A stretch of DNA of 64,000 bases. Origin: Corbicula japonica (lineage: Eukaryota; Mollusca; Bivalvia; Venerida; Cyrenidae). Below the pieces are notes generated by a model. The model was not told where the DNA came from and did not search any database. It was given only the letters and a program-made list of their open reading frames with translations. The stretch lies in NCBI GenBank assembly GCA_038501625.1, contig JAZAYU010000168.1, positions 466,669 through 530,668 of the forward strand, in the 5' to 3' direction. A program made the translations under genes and the position numbers. Below are positions 23,406 through 34,320 of the stretch, one piece after another. Every line of letters begins with the position of its first letter. Within the stretch, counting starts at the first letter, position 1.

Positions 23406-25100
23406 GGGATATATCAGTATATACAAATAAGTTTTCTATAGGGTATATCCAAATAGCGTATATAATTCATAGTAAATTGCATTGTCTAAGGATCGGAAAG
23501 GGTGACCATTTGGTTCCAGCCATTTGGTAGGCCGGAAATAAGGTTCGTGAGCTTTAGGCGGATCCGACCTGGGTAGCTATAGCAGCATGTTTTAACCAGC
23601 GAATTGAAGCGAGTTTTACTAATCACTCTTCAAAAGCCAGAACAAGGCAAGGTAACCGGCGATCAATGCATTTCAGAAAGTATGTGAAGTTGTCCAGTAA
23701 AATTTGACCGAATCGACTGCACCTTGGCTCGAGGATCATATTGTTAACATTTATTGAAACCCCCAAAAAAGGAATTGTTACAGGCTTCCAATAATCTGAG
23801 TCATTAAAGAAACACAAAAAGTTCCTCTGAAATCAGGAAATGCCTTGTATCTTATTTGTTCTCTTTGACAATCTTATCGGAAGTGCTGTTACAGGAACAC
23901 GAAATAGCACATATTGCTATTAGGTCGATAACAGTGACTTTTTATGACTTAAACCTACCTGACAAGTTTAAAACTATATTGACCGTCTCTGTAAAACAAA
24001 ATATATTTTACCTTTTCTTGTTCTAGACTTTCCGTAGTGTGTGTCTGTATGCTATGTCAACAAAGTATTCTTTCATCCAACGATAGACGCTATTTTTCTT
24101 CACGTATACTTGCTGATAATAAATATTATAAATGGGAGTTTAGAAAAGATTGCATTCCAAACTGGTATTCAACATAAAGTCTATCTTGCATTTTTAAGTT
24201 GACTGAAATAACTTCCCTGCCAGGTATTTCACAGCCGTTTTTTATAGAGATTTAATTTATGAACTTAAGAAAATAAAGGCAATGTTAATTTCTCCACGTT
24301 ATTCGTAAAAACCATCTGTAAATTCAAATAGAAAGGTTAACAACATGATATTTCTCAGCAGGCCTAGTAATTAACCCATCTACAGTTGATGTTGATCACT
24401 TAGCACAACTCATCATAGCGAAAAAGTTTTTGAAAAAAAAAACTGGCAAAAATCTGTTTTGATCTATACAAAACTAAGGTGAAGCTTTAAAGAGGAAGCT
24501 TAAATCAAATAATTTCCAGGCGTTCTGTTCTGTTTTCTACTTTGTAAACCTCACTCCCTTAACTTCCATATATGAAATTTAATAAAAGTCAAGCTCACAA
24601 GTCTTGTTAAAGAAACACGTTTGCAAGAGAAAATAAAACCTTGATCGCTTGTAATGAACATAGAGCATTTTTACAGAAGGTTACATAAGAAACTTATAAA
24701 ATTTAAAACAAAAGGGCGGGTGCTGATCTTACCGATACCAGAGCACATCGAGTCAAATTACAAGAACACGATGACAGGGGTAAAAGAAACAAATCGAGCT
24801 TCTTTGTTCTTTTTCAAGAGTTCACCATAAACCACCATAAACTCTTAAATGTGCAAACAAAAAGGTAAGCATAATGATCAACTAGTCTCAATAATTCGAC
24901 GGCAAGCACAGACCCATTATCATACTGACTTTTTTCGTTGTCTGTCCTTTACATGAAGGGCAAATATCGCATATATAGAAAAGCCCTTGTCGCGTACAAA
25001 TATTACATAATGGCTGTAAGAAAAAGAAAAGAAATATGCAATATGAAAGAAATTAAAACTACTTATTATTCCATAGGTGGCTATAAATCTTGCTTAATGG
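23406..25100. other. Spacer, no gene seen
   Basis: AT-rich; no recognisable coding or repeat family. Confidence 0.4.
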
Positions 25101-25134
25101 ATGGAGTGGAGTAATTTCACCCAGAAAACTTGTA

Positions 25135-25275
25135 CCTGTTTGTTGAGATCAGAAACTGTTGGAGCAAGTGTGAGGTTGGTGCACCCTAGAACCTGGTTTA
25201 ACCCCCCACTAGTGGCAAATTATTTTGCAATTCACCATTCTAGGGCGGTAACCCAAATGGTTCTCATTTTCGTTA
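25135..25275 (+). repeat. Dispersed repeat, shared with 60745-60895
   Basis: GCAAGTGTGAGGTTGGTGCA, CCTAGAACCTGGTTTAA, GGTAACCCAAATGGTTCTCA and GTTAATTGTTTG occur in the same order, inverted, at 60.7-60.9 kb. This is a dispersed element of unknown class, not a gene. Confidence 0.6.
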
Positions 25276-25683
25276 ATTGTTTGTAGTGTCTTGTTTGAAA
25301 TATATATTCTTATAAACACGTGCTCTATTTTTCTCTCTACTCTCGCTGCTTGGGGAAGCTGTTTTTTCTGAGTGTGGCAATTCCTGATATGCATAATATC
25401 ATGGTGCCTTTGTGCATTTTACGCAAACACTTACGGGGCAACATTTATTTAAGCAAAATACTTGTTCTTGATCTGTTGTAATACGTGCCCACGAATGATG
25501 TTAATTTGCGCTTCTGTGTATATAGACCGTAATACGTATCCAATTATCCATTTTCCACCTCTGTCTTTCACTTCTATCAAATCGAAGCCATTATTTCTTT
25601 CGTCTGAAGCTGTTTGGAACGACAGCTTTGACACACTTTTTTGTTCTTCAAAAAATGGTAAATACTAAAAGCGGGTACATATC
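25276..25683. other. Spacer, no gene seen
   Basis: Nothing recognised. Two opposing frames of about 60 residues overlap here without a domain. Confidence 0.4.
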
Positions 25684-25686
25684 TTA

Positions 25687-26500
25687 TGCTGAGTTCCCAC
25701 TGCCGATCCGATCAACTCGATCAAGCCCGATCAAGCAATCGGGTACTGGTCTGGATCGGTCGGTATGAGTGATCGGGAGTGGTCGGGAAGGTCTAGCTAG
25801 GTCGGCATCACTCGGGCTTCCTACCCGAATTTTTTTAACATGTCAAAAATATTCGAGTAGCGATCGAGTGGCCAAGCGGTCGAGAAGCGCTCGGGAAGCG
25901 ATCGTGTATTGGTCGAGCAGAAGATCGAGTTGATCGAGAAGGAATTGTGTAGCGATCTAGTTTGGTCGAATTGACATCTTTTACCCGATCTGTACCCGAT
26001 CACATCGACTTCTACTCGAGTATTATCCGATCGCAACCCGATCAACTCGACCTCATTTCAAACTTGTGTCCAGATTTACTAGACTGCTACTCGACTGTTA
26101 CTCGATCGAGTAGCCAAGCAGCCGAGAAGCGCTCGGGAAGCGATCGTGTATTGGTCGAGTAGAAGATCGAGTTATTCAAAAAGTTTCGGTACACGACCTT
26201 CTACGACCAGAGTACGACCATGTCGATCTGGTCGGGTGAAGATCTGGCAGCGATCGAGCACAGGTCCAGTTGGTCGAGCTGAGGCCTTGTAAAGGTCGGG
26301 ATGATCGAGTGGAAATCGGTAAGATGGTCGGGTTGACGTCGTGAAGGAGTCGTGAATAATCGTGTTGGGGTCTTGTGTGATCGACTAGAGGTCGAGAAGA
26401 AGTCGTGTATACGCCTTTAGTCGAGCTTGGTCGGGCTCAATCGGGACATTTTGGGGATCGGGATAATCGAGTTGATCGGATCGGCAGTGGGAACTCAGCA
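25687..26500. mobile_element. 814-bp GATCG-rich MITE flanked by TTA
   Basis: The ends are perfect inverted repeats of about 35 bp, starting TGCTGAGTTCCCACTGCCGA. TTA lies directly outside on both sides (25684-25686 and 26501-26503), as expected for the TWA target of PIF/Harbinger transposons. The interior is densely packed with CGATC/GATCG and TCGAG words, far above the rest of the window. It also contains two copies of a roughly 60-bp segment (GAGAAGCGCTCGGGAAGCGA onward, near 25880 and 26123). No transposase frame. Confidence 0.85.
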
Positions 26501-26829
26501 TTATCATTCAACATTACAGTCGATTTTTTAGGGGTCATATTTTAAATGTTGCCGATTTCCCGATTAAGTTCGGCGTTAATGCAGCTATTATTGTTAACCA
26601 GTATCTGAGAGTTACCTCCCTTCCACTCACATACGCCATTTGTACTCGATGCAGACCCATGCTTGTAGCGAAACATGGGTCAGCAATGAATGGTCAGGCA
26701 GATTAGAATGGCGTACGAAAAGGCTCAAAAGGTAACACGTGCTGGTGCAACTATAAGTTTATGCCTCCAAAGCAGGATCTTACTTATCAGCAGACTCCGG
26801 AAGTTTAAATAACCAAGCTTTCAATTTAT

Positions 26830-27063
26830 ATGACAAAGAGCAGATGCCCTACACTACGGACATTTAAATTACTGAATAACATTGACGACTATGACCATGA
26901 AAACCTCTACAAGTTTTCCATCCGCACAATTAGAGGGCATCAATTTAAACTAGACAAATCCAGATATAGAACAACTGTTAACCCTCAATATGTGTCCTGC
27001 ACATGTGGTAAATATGTAGAACTCACTGCCCAGCATGAAGTAAAGGCAAAAAGTTTGAATTAA
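26830..27063 (+). pseudogene. Possible C-terminal remnant of a LINE reverse transcriptase
   Basis: A 77-codon frame with IRTIRGHQFKLDKSRYRT at residues 31-48 and a closing EVKAKSLN. Many non-LTR reverse transcriptases end with an RGH-x-YKL-x-K block, followed by a short N-rich stretch and a motif like V-x-A-x-SLN-x-F; the order and spacing here fit that pattern. There is no upstream polymerase domain, the usual block between the two motifs is degraded, and the frame stops right after SLN. No poly-A tail is evident. The call rests on family pattern memory alone and could be a chance likeness. Confidence 0.4.
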
Positions 27064-27119
27064 TCAAAATTTTATAAACATAATTTAAACCTTAATTTAA
27101 TTTGATTGATTTTTTTAAT

Positions 27120-27955
27120 ATTGGCAGAGTATGTAATTTTGGCCACTTTTTGCATTTTTTATTTTATTTCTCTTTTACTTGATGATGAGTTTTAGTAAAA
27201 TTTTGCATGTTTGATCATGGGTACCTATGACATAAGAAAGTATTTAAACTTTGTGTGATTTTATATCACTGGTAAATACATCTAGGATCATTTAGTATTT
27301 TCTGGTGGTGGAGTACGTAAGTATTCAGCCACTTTTTAGAGTGAAAAAATACAAAAATACAAAGTATGAAAAGTAGAGTAAGCCACCTTGCGTGAAAAAT
27401 AAATGAACAAACAACATAATTGTGAAAAAATTTGTTTCTGCATTCTGCATATCTAATATAATCGACAGTATTTATAAATATAATCAGGCCCTTCACCAGG
27501 TACCCGCTATGAGCTGTTTCTGTACAGGCCGTACCATTTTGTGAATGTAAAATGTTACATTTATTCATTTTCAACTCAATCTGATAATTAATTTATATAA
27601 CCCATCTTTAAATAATATATAACAATTTAAAATTGTGTTTATTTAATGATCATGTTTACATCTGCTGGAAAACACTTTGATTTGTGTTCAAACACTTTGA
27701 TATGTGTTCAATTTGACCCTTAGTGAACCTCAAGTTTGTCTCTTTCAGCGTATGACATCATTACCCCAGTCATATTTACAATTAGTACAAAGAAGTGTAA
27801 TCTGTCAATTAACTTTATTAATTATTACTGAATTGAAGTATTTATTTGGATTCTGTCATTCAGGTAAACATTTCTCCAGACAGTGATAATGGATGAAGGA
27901 TAAACGTCACAAAAATGCTTTTAATCAGGTGGCCGAATATTTACGTACTGGCCAA
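27120..27955. mobile_element. Decayed Tc1-like element (inverted ends only)
   Basis: The right end, inverted, reads TTGGCCAGTACGTAAATATT then CGGCCACC. The left side has two related words: TTGGCAGAGTATGTAATTTT then GGCCAC (27121), and GTACGTAAGTATTCAGCCAC (27314). GGCCA..AATATT-type ends are typical of Tc1-like transposons. No transposase is readable, so this is a deleted or non-autonomous copy and the boundaries are approximate. Confidence 0.4.
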
Positions 27956-29430
27956 CATTACATAACCTTCCAGTTCTTTGTAATCAAAATTATTATATCA
28001 AAATTTTCACCAATGTCAATGAATGTTCGTGTATCTAGGTACAATTTTAGTGTCGAGATACTGATTTCTTAACTGAATATACAAAAAATATTTTAAAATA
28101 ATTGCAAAAAGGACTAAATGCTTATATAATTGCATCTCCCCAAATGTTATGTGTCACAATAAATTATTTCAGCAGGTATATGAACCGTCGTTTAGATGCG
28201 TAGCTAAATATCATTCAGGTATGACCTTGTGATATATCCTTACACATTTGAACTCTGCCCAGTGATAAATTCAGCATTATATCTCAAAAAACTATTTATT
28301 ATTTCATAATTTAAATGTAAACATATCCTAAGTATCCATTGATTATTATTAAACTTCTTTATTGTTTTTTTTATTTAACTTTCTTGTTCACTTTATATTA
28401 TTCAAACTTTATGAAACTTACTAAGAGGTCCAATTTACTTGAATTAGATTTTTCTCTATATTTTATTTTAAACCAGATATGAACATGATCTGGCTATTGT
28501 GATCATTGCCCTCTCCTAATTGAGATTTTTCCTTTTAAGTTGTAATTAATTTATCATATATCTTGCACAGTAAATGTGTCTGTATATAATAAGTCAATAG
28601 GTGCTCTTCATATTTTAAGGAAATGGTTGAATACTGCAGATTTGTTTACCGATTTACTCTTGTGATTTTGAATCCCAATGCTACAGGGTAGAATCTGGTT
28701 CAATAGCAAAATCAATATAATCTATGTCAGCCTATAAATACTTTTATTATTTATAATTGGATTTATGTGTTTGAAGGATCATTGATATCTGTGAGTATGG
28801 TTTTAAATCTCTTTGAATAGTTTCAATGTTGATTTATAATCTGATAAATCTATCATTCTGTCACTGATATACATGTATTTGTTTTGTTATAATCCATTAC
28901 TACCTGAGCACATAAATGCTGATTACACTTTGTTACAAGTTATGGTCATTGTGTTAAGTGAATGGTTAACATTAAGGGCAATTTGTGATTCATATTCCTA
29001 TTATGGTTGTACCTTTATTACCTCTATTCTACCATGTATTACTATTTGCCAAGAGTTGGGGGAATATGGTATGTTGACAAGTATGCATGTTATACTACAG
29101 GAAGTTGTGAAAAGTGTGCCATCATTGCTCTGTAATTGATGTGGTTGTTCCAGCAAGCATTTAGAGAACATCTCTTTACACTTAAATTTGAGAATATTGA
29201 GTAGTGCCAGTTTAAGAACTAAATGTGTCGATAAGGATAAGAAAGACATTTTAAGTGCTCAAAATAACTTTGAAGTCCTGTAAACAATTTTAAAGACTCG
29301 AATGCCAATCTGATTAAAATCATCTCCTGAAAAACAGGATCTGCTTTTGTCAACAATCTTTTTTCCAAATCAGTCAGACTGATGCTTACAAATCATGAAC
29401 CAGCTGTGTTCATGTTCTTAGAGTTATCCC
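27956..29430. other. Spacer, no gene seen
   Basis: Very AT-rich; an 88-residue frame at 28873 has no recognisable motif. Confidence 0.45.
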
Positions 29431-29435
29431 TTTAT

Positions 29436-29632
29436 TCATAGGTAAACCCTTATTAAGGGGGTAAACAGTGTAGATCCAGATCAGCTAGCACTTCAGTGCT
29501 ATCTGACCAGGATCTACATTGTTTGCTTTTTGATTTATTAGGTGATTTCTGACCAAAAAGCAAACAGTGCAGATCCCGATCAGATGGCACAGATTTGCTG
29601 GCTAATCTGGATCTACACTGGTTAGCTGAAAG
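29436..29632. repeat. Family P MITE copy
   Basis: Family modules in order: CAGTGTAGATCCAGATCAGC, GATCTACATTGTTTGCTTTT, GATTTCTGACCAAAAAGCAA, CAGATCCCGATCAGATGGCA and CTAATCTGGATCTACACTGG. The copy runs directly into half of a foldback MITE. Confidence 0.75.
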
Positions 29633-29712
29633 GAGACTTCTCTCCATTTCAGCGAATCATATGCATGAGATTTGAGGCTAGTCTCCAGTCTCAGTTTTAT
29701 AAGCTTGTGCCC
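29633..29712. repeat. Right half of a foldback MITE
   Basis: CCATTTCAGCGAATCATATG, TGAGATTTGAGGCTAGTCTC and TCAGTTTTATAAGCTTGTGC are the right arm. The left arm is missing. It lies only about 120 bp upstream of the first coding exon of the stomatin-like gene. Confidence 0.75.
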
Positions 29713-29832
29713 AGTAGAAAAGTACACCCCTTTTTACAGATGCTTTAAAGACTCCAGCATGATAGACAGCTTCCGGTAGTGTAGGAGATCAGGATTTTCT
29801 CAATGATGCTGAGGAGATAGGAGGAGAGAGAA

Positions 29833-29971
29833 ATGTCAGAAAAACACATAGGTTCAAGTCCCGTGCAGCCAGAGTACCTGGATGAGGACACCCTGTCCCT
29901 GCAGAAGCTAGAACATGAGGAAGCGCAGACAACCAGGAAGAAATCTCCCAGCAAAAGGGACCACATAGAAG
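29833..29971 (+). CDS. Stomatin-like gene, coding exon 1 of the long form
   Basis: Start exon of a long N-terminal form, coding 46 residues plus one base. ATG 29833 follows an in-frame TAG at 29818, so it is the first possible start in this exon. The product begins MSEKHIGSSPVQPEYL and is hydrophilic, acidic at first and lysine/arginine-rich at the end (RKKSPSKRD). The donor is GTATTA at 29972. The exon ends one base into a codon, and that base joins the two bases opening the exon at 31742 to make a glycine codon. There is no signal peptide or membrane segment. Seen: open frame, start, donor, phase. Inferred: that it belongs to this gene, because the next exon and the core exons fit in phase. 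A distal exon of another gene is a less likely alternative. Confidence 0.65.
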
Positions 29972-30982
29972 GTATTACATAGATGCAAGGAGCATTCCTC
30001 CCTCTCTTTACCATATGTATGGTGTCAGAGCATAATGTTGTAAACAAATACTTTTTATGCCCCTGAAGCATCTCTACTTTTGAACATTTCATTAGAAAAT
30101 TAAGGTTTTTTACTTCTAAATCATTTTGTCATAAGGCTCGGAAAAGTAGCCCCAATAATAAATTATCGAAAGGAAAATGAGAACTATATGTTGGGTATAT
30201 GCAAAAAAGGCTCTATCTGCTTTCTTTATTTAATATCACTTACAACTTTATTGCATATCCCCTTAAATTGTATCTTTGTATTATTTATCTATCTTATGTT
30301 AAAACAATTATCAGACCAATCCACCACACTCATTTATAACATGATCTGTTGAAGGATAAGAACTCTATTTATGGCTAATAGATATATAAATATTATATTC
30401 ATCATCCAAGGTAATTTACCACTCTGCTGATTACTAACAGCTTTAATTGATTGATAAAATATGAATGGCTTTATATTAATTTAAATTTTTACTAATGGCA
30501 CAGTTTGACAGTAAGCTTTAATACCAAATATAAGAAACACATGTCCGGTGGTGTCACCATTAAGCCTATTTCCATTTTGCAAATTTTCCATGACCCGGTA
30601 ATCATCTGCTCAAACATTTTTATTTTTTGGCCAACTAAATGGCAGAGTCATTTATGCAAGAAATCATTGCAATATTTTTATATCTAAGTAAATTCAATCT
30701 TTTGTGACTTAAAGAAAATGTAAGACAGATTTGAAAATTTTCTCTTTGGCTTTAAGGCTTTTCCCTGTTGATTTCATTGTTTCTACCAAATAATCAACTG
30801 TAACATTTTAGACAGCAGCCTAATACAACTGTCAATCATCTGAAATTACAAGTTTGTATCAGTGCTACTGTGTTAAAGCAACTCGTTCAATATCCATTAG
30901 TGTAAAATAGAAGAAAAGCAACCTTGAAACCACAGACCATGACAAATATCCAAATATTGCAGACTCGGTTTGATTGAGTTTG

Positions 30983-31102
30983 TGCCCAAAATCATAAAAC
31001 TAAATCTGGAGATCAGTCTCAAATCTCCAGCATCTGATTGGCTGAAATGGCGACCTGTGATTTGAGACTGATCTCAAATCTTAGTTTTAATGATCTTGGG
31101 CC
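30983..31102. repeat. Foldback MITE copy
   Basis: TGCCCAAAATCATAAAACTA at the left tip, TTTTAATGATCTTGGGCC at the right tip, and centre GATTGGCTGAAATGGCGACC with part of the right arm deleted. Confidence 0.8.
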
Positions 31103-31364
31103 CTGTTCATGAGCTGAAATGGAAACGCATATATCTGCTCAAGCCGCCTAGCCCCGGGCTAAAGTATCATGCTTAACGGCCATCAAACACCTATATACTT
31201 GATAACAGCTCTGATTGAATGTATGGGGAGACTTTTTACAGTCACCACACAGCACAAACAACACAACCGTTATAATGAAATAGATGAAAAAGGAACTTTA
31301 AAAGCCACTCTGAAAGAAGTAACTTTTTATTGACTATCAGTATATACACCTTGAGGAAGTTGCA

Positions 31365-31495
31365 CATTGGTGCAGTCAGTTCTACACTTGTTGCTTCAAG
31401 ATCATTAATAATATTTCTAACCAAGAAGCGAACAGTGTAGATCCTGATCAGACTGCACAGATGTATCAACAATGGTCACACATGTGATGTAATTC
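31365..31495. repeat. Family P MITE, partial copy
   Basis: AATATTTCTAACCAAGAAGC, GAACAGTGTAGATCCTGATC, AGACTGCACAGATGT and GGTCACACATGTG match the right half of the family. Confidence 0.6.
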
Positions 31496-31741
31496 ATATT
31501 CATGGAAATAAGAGTAAGTATACAACCACAATATAAAAGTATCAGCGGTCTTATTATTAAGTAGAAGGAGTTTTGATGAAAATGGAAAGGGGATTTGGGG
31601 CTTTAAACAATCAAAATATCAGCTGGCTGTTATGGTCAGTATTGCAAGTGGTAATCCCCTTTCCCCACCTCTTATTGAGACTTTAATAAATCTTTTGTTT
31701 CGCCTAGTTGTCATGTCTTCAGTTACTGTTGTATATTATAG

Positions 31742-32458
31742 GTAGAAGATCTCCTCCCGACTGGGAATCCCCGGGAACCAAGAAGAACAAGCCGGCTTGG
31801 GACCATCGGGACGACACCACAGACTGGGATCCAACTCCCACACAACCTGTACACAATGACGAAACAGATGAACAAGATGAAGATAATGACAGTATAGATT
31901 TCCATAATGCAGTTAAACATGAAACTGAGGATGATGTTGTGGAAGACGCAGAGAAAGATGACAGACTGGAGAGAGCCTACACACCGCATGTTCATGTTAG
32001 AGCCAAGGAGATGGAGGAACCTAGGTATAACTTTGTACCATCGCCAACTGATGGCCACAGAGGGACTAGCTATACTAAATCCATGGGGGCAAGCAGGGAA
32101 AGTGTCACAGAAACTAGATTATTGCCACATGGTGGTGGAACAGTAGCAGAACATAGAGGTGGGACAGAAGTGGAAAATAAGAGTGATACTAGAGGTTACG
32201 ATTCTGGTCACCCCAAACATGGTGGGACAGCAGTGGAAAAAAGGAATGATAGGAGTGGAAAGACTTCAGGTCACCCTAAACACCCTGAACCTGAACAGAG
32301 CAGGGAAGGTTCAGGGACCTTGTTACTGACTTCACAAAAAACAAACCGCGTCCATCCAGCTGAGGAAGAGGCAGTTCAAAGGTCAAGGCCACAGGGTCAG
32401 CAACAGTATGCTTCCAACCTGGAGAGAAAGGAGAGAAAGCAGTCATTTGTAATTGGGG
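31742..32458 (+). CDS. Stomatin-like gene, exon 2 of the long form: hydrophilic N-terminal region
   Basis: A 717-bp exon, open throughout, by far the longest frame in the window that is not a repeat. It opens after the acceptor TATATTATAG and codes residues 47-285 of the long form. The start is proline- and tryptophan-rich (RRSPPDWESPGT), then a strongly acidic block (about residues 80-120, DETDEQDEDNDS), then a low-complexity part with two SGHPKH motifs and repeated GGT-x-VE words. It ends KQSFVIG plus one base before GTAGGT. That last base plus CT at 56169 makes alanine, so the exon fits the core exactly. MEC-2 and podocin have extended, poorly conserved N-termini; this region has no domain I recognise and is probably disordered and cytosolic. 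An antisense 111-residue frame is a shadow. Confidence 0.75.
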
Positions 32459-33160
32459 GTAGGTACACTAGTCAAAGTTTAGTTTTGCACAATATGGGCA
32501 TGATTAGGTACCTTTGGCATATCAGATCATGATCAGACAGTTAATGTCAATTCTTGAGATGATGTCATAAAGTTGAGCAGATGACATTTCGCAGGAAAAC
32601 GTTAATATGTTGTTAAAATTCGTTATAAAATCTCTGATAAGTTATAAGAAAATAATAGATACTTTTTAATTATTGCCTGATATATTAAGAACTAAAATTT
32701 CATCAGATATGACCGGACACCTTTTCCCATGTTGTGTCCTAGAAAAGCATGCCACAAAAGTATCTTTTCCTTATATTATATCCAGAAGACTAGATTCACA
32801 AAGGCTCAGAATTCTTACAAATAGTACATGTTTGTCTTTTGTCATCTGCTTTGGTGATTTCTTTAAAAGATGAGTTGTGAAAGATAATAAGACGATTCCA
32901 AAAAACTCAGGATTACAAGGTGTCAGTTATGTTTCAAGCCTTGAAACTGTTGCAAAGATTTGCTTTTCATTTGTAAAGTTTAAAGACATTTTTGGTGTTG
33001 CTTAATTCAGAGTCAAATTTTGATTTTGGTGGCACAAGAAAATCTTTCTCTGACAAAAGACAATATTAGAGGTCTTTTCATATTTTACTCAATGTGGTTG
33101 TGTTTGCTTATTTGAAAACAGCTTACAAAGTTGCTGATATTCGGCGTTACATTTTCAGAT
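32459..33160. other. Intron sequence, no other gene seen
   Basis: AT-rich start of the intron that would join 32458 to 56169 in the long form. Confidence 0.4.
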
Positions 33161-33450
33161 TGGGGGGCGCTTATTAGGAGATGTTTATAACTACATCTTA
33201 ACCCTAACCCTTAACCCTAACCCTAAGTTGACTGGTAACATGTTTTTTTTTTAAGTTAGCTAATGTTTTTATCCCTTAGGATATTTAGAAGATGAATTCA
33301 TTAAGTTGTTTTAATCATAATTACTTGTAATTTGAAGTATATTTCATAATACAAATGGATTAACTCTTCAGTACTTGGTAAGGGTTAGGGTTAGATTTCC
33401 CTATAAAAAGACATGGGGGGCATTTATTAGGGATGGGGTGTTTAATGGGA
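33161..33450. repeat. Interstitial telomere-like repeats in inverted arrangement
   Basis: TTAACCCTAACCCTTAACCC at 33198-33226 and AAGGGTTAGGGTTAGATTT at 33380 are in opposite orientation, about 155 bp apart. Each is beside a G-run followed by TTATTAGG (GGGGGGCGCTTATTAGGAGA at 33165 and GGGGGGCATTTATTAGGGAT at 33415), so both are likely parts of one dispersed repeat. Confidence 0.55.
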
Positions 33451-33811
33451 ATTTTACGGTATATTCAATTTGAATATGTTTGCATTTCTCTGCCAATACT
33501 GGATGGTCGTGAACCTTGTCCTATATTACAGATCACTTTAGGAATGTTCCTCAGATCTAAGATTTATGATTTTACTGTATTTTAAACTTTCCTCATGTTG
33601 TTTCAAGTTCAGTTTCAATTGGTAGATAACTAAATTGTTAAAAATCTCCAAAAAGGTAAAAATAAAGAAAATCTGAATGAAACAAAATTTCATTGACCAA
33701 AGAATTAAATATAACAATGTTAAAATTTTGTCGAGCCTGAATGTGGTGAAGTTGACTCTTTGTTATTGTCGTGGTATGAATCTAGTCACTATCTGGGGAG
33801 AAGATGTGTAG

Positions 33812-34080
33812 GCATATGGATAGCTCAGTCGGGAGAGAACTTGCCCTGTAAGCGAGGGAGCCCAGGTTCGAGTCCTGTGCCTAAGGTTATAAAACTGAGC
33901 ATGGAAACCAGTCTCAAATCTCAAGCATCTGATAAACTGAAATGGCGACTGAAATTTGAGATTGGTTTCTAATCTCAGTTTTATAACCCTGGCACCAGGT
34001 CTGGCTGCACATTCTTTCTCCCTCTGTGACATTATCACAGTTGTGGTTTGGTGTATATGCCTGTAAATCTGATGTCAAAA
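33812..34080 (+). mobile_element. tRNA-derived SINE split by a foldback MITE
   Basis: The head has a perfect box A (TAGCTCAGTCGG) and a perfect box B (GGTTCGAGTCC). The anticodon-type stem CTTGC/GCGAG closes a 7-base loop, but the base before the anticodon is C rather than T, and no acceptor stem can be paired, so it is not a functional tRNA gene. A foldback MITE (33878-33994) follows at once. The SINE body appears to continue with GTCTGGCTGCACATTCTTTC. Confidence 0.65.
33878..33994. repeat. Foldback MITE copy, inside a SINE
   Basis: Left tip TGCCTAAGGTTATAAAACTG, right tip CAGTTTTATAACCCTGGCA; the centre around AAATGGCGACTGAAATTTGA has lost part of one arm. Confidence 0.8.
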
Positions 34081-34320
34081 GGCATCTTGTTTTCATTTAT
34101 TTTTCAAACCTAGTATGTTGTCTAAATTAATATTGACATTCTGTTTGGATTGGACAACTAATGTTACTGGGGAAATATATTTATGTAACATGTTCATAAT
34201 CAAATAAATATTTAAAAAGTCTATTAGTCTGGGAACAAGTTTCCAAAGTAATTTTATATTAATCAATCCATTTTCTCTGATGGAAAAATTCAGGCAGTTA
34301 TATACGTTTTACAGGGCATT

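Larger units (their letters stand above)
29972..31741. other. Intron of the long form, with one foldback MITE
   Basis: Bounded by GTATTA at the left and TATATTATAG at the right. Contains a foldback MITE (30983-31102) and a partial family P MITE (31365-31495), otherwise AT-rich sequence. Confidence 0.6.

Noticed and set aside
29850..29870. Box B-like GGTTCAAGTCCCGTG within the first coding exon, hinting at a SINE-derived exon
   Set aside because: No box A at the right distance and no SINE body; probably chance.
31723..32058. 111-codon antisense frame with hydrophobic stretches
   Set aside because: Shadow of the acidic sense exon; the sense frame has splice sites that fit the gene.
33812..33876. 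tRNA gene (good box A and box B)
   Set aside because: No acceptor stem pairs and the base before the anticodon is not T; it is a SINE head.
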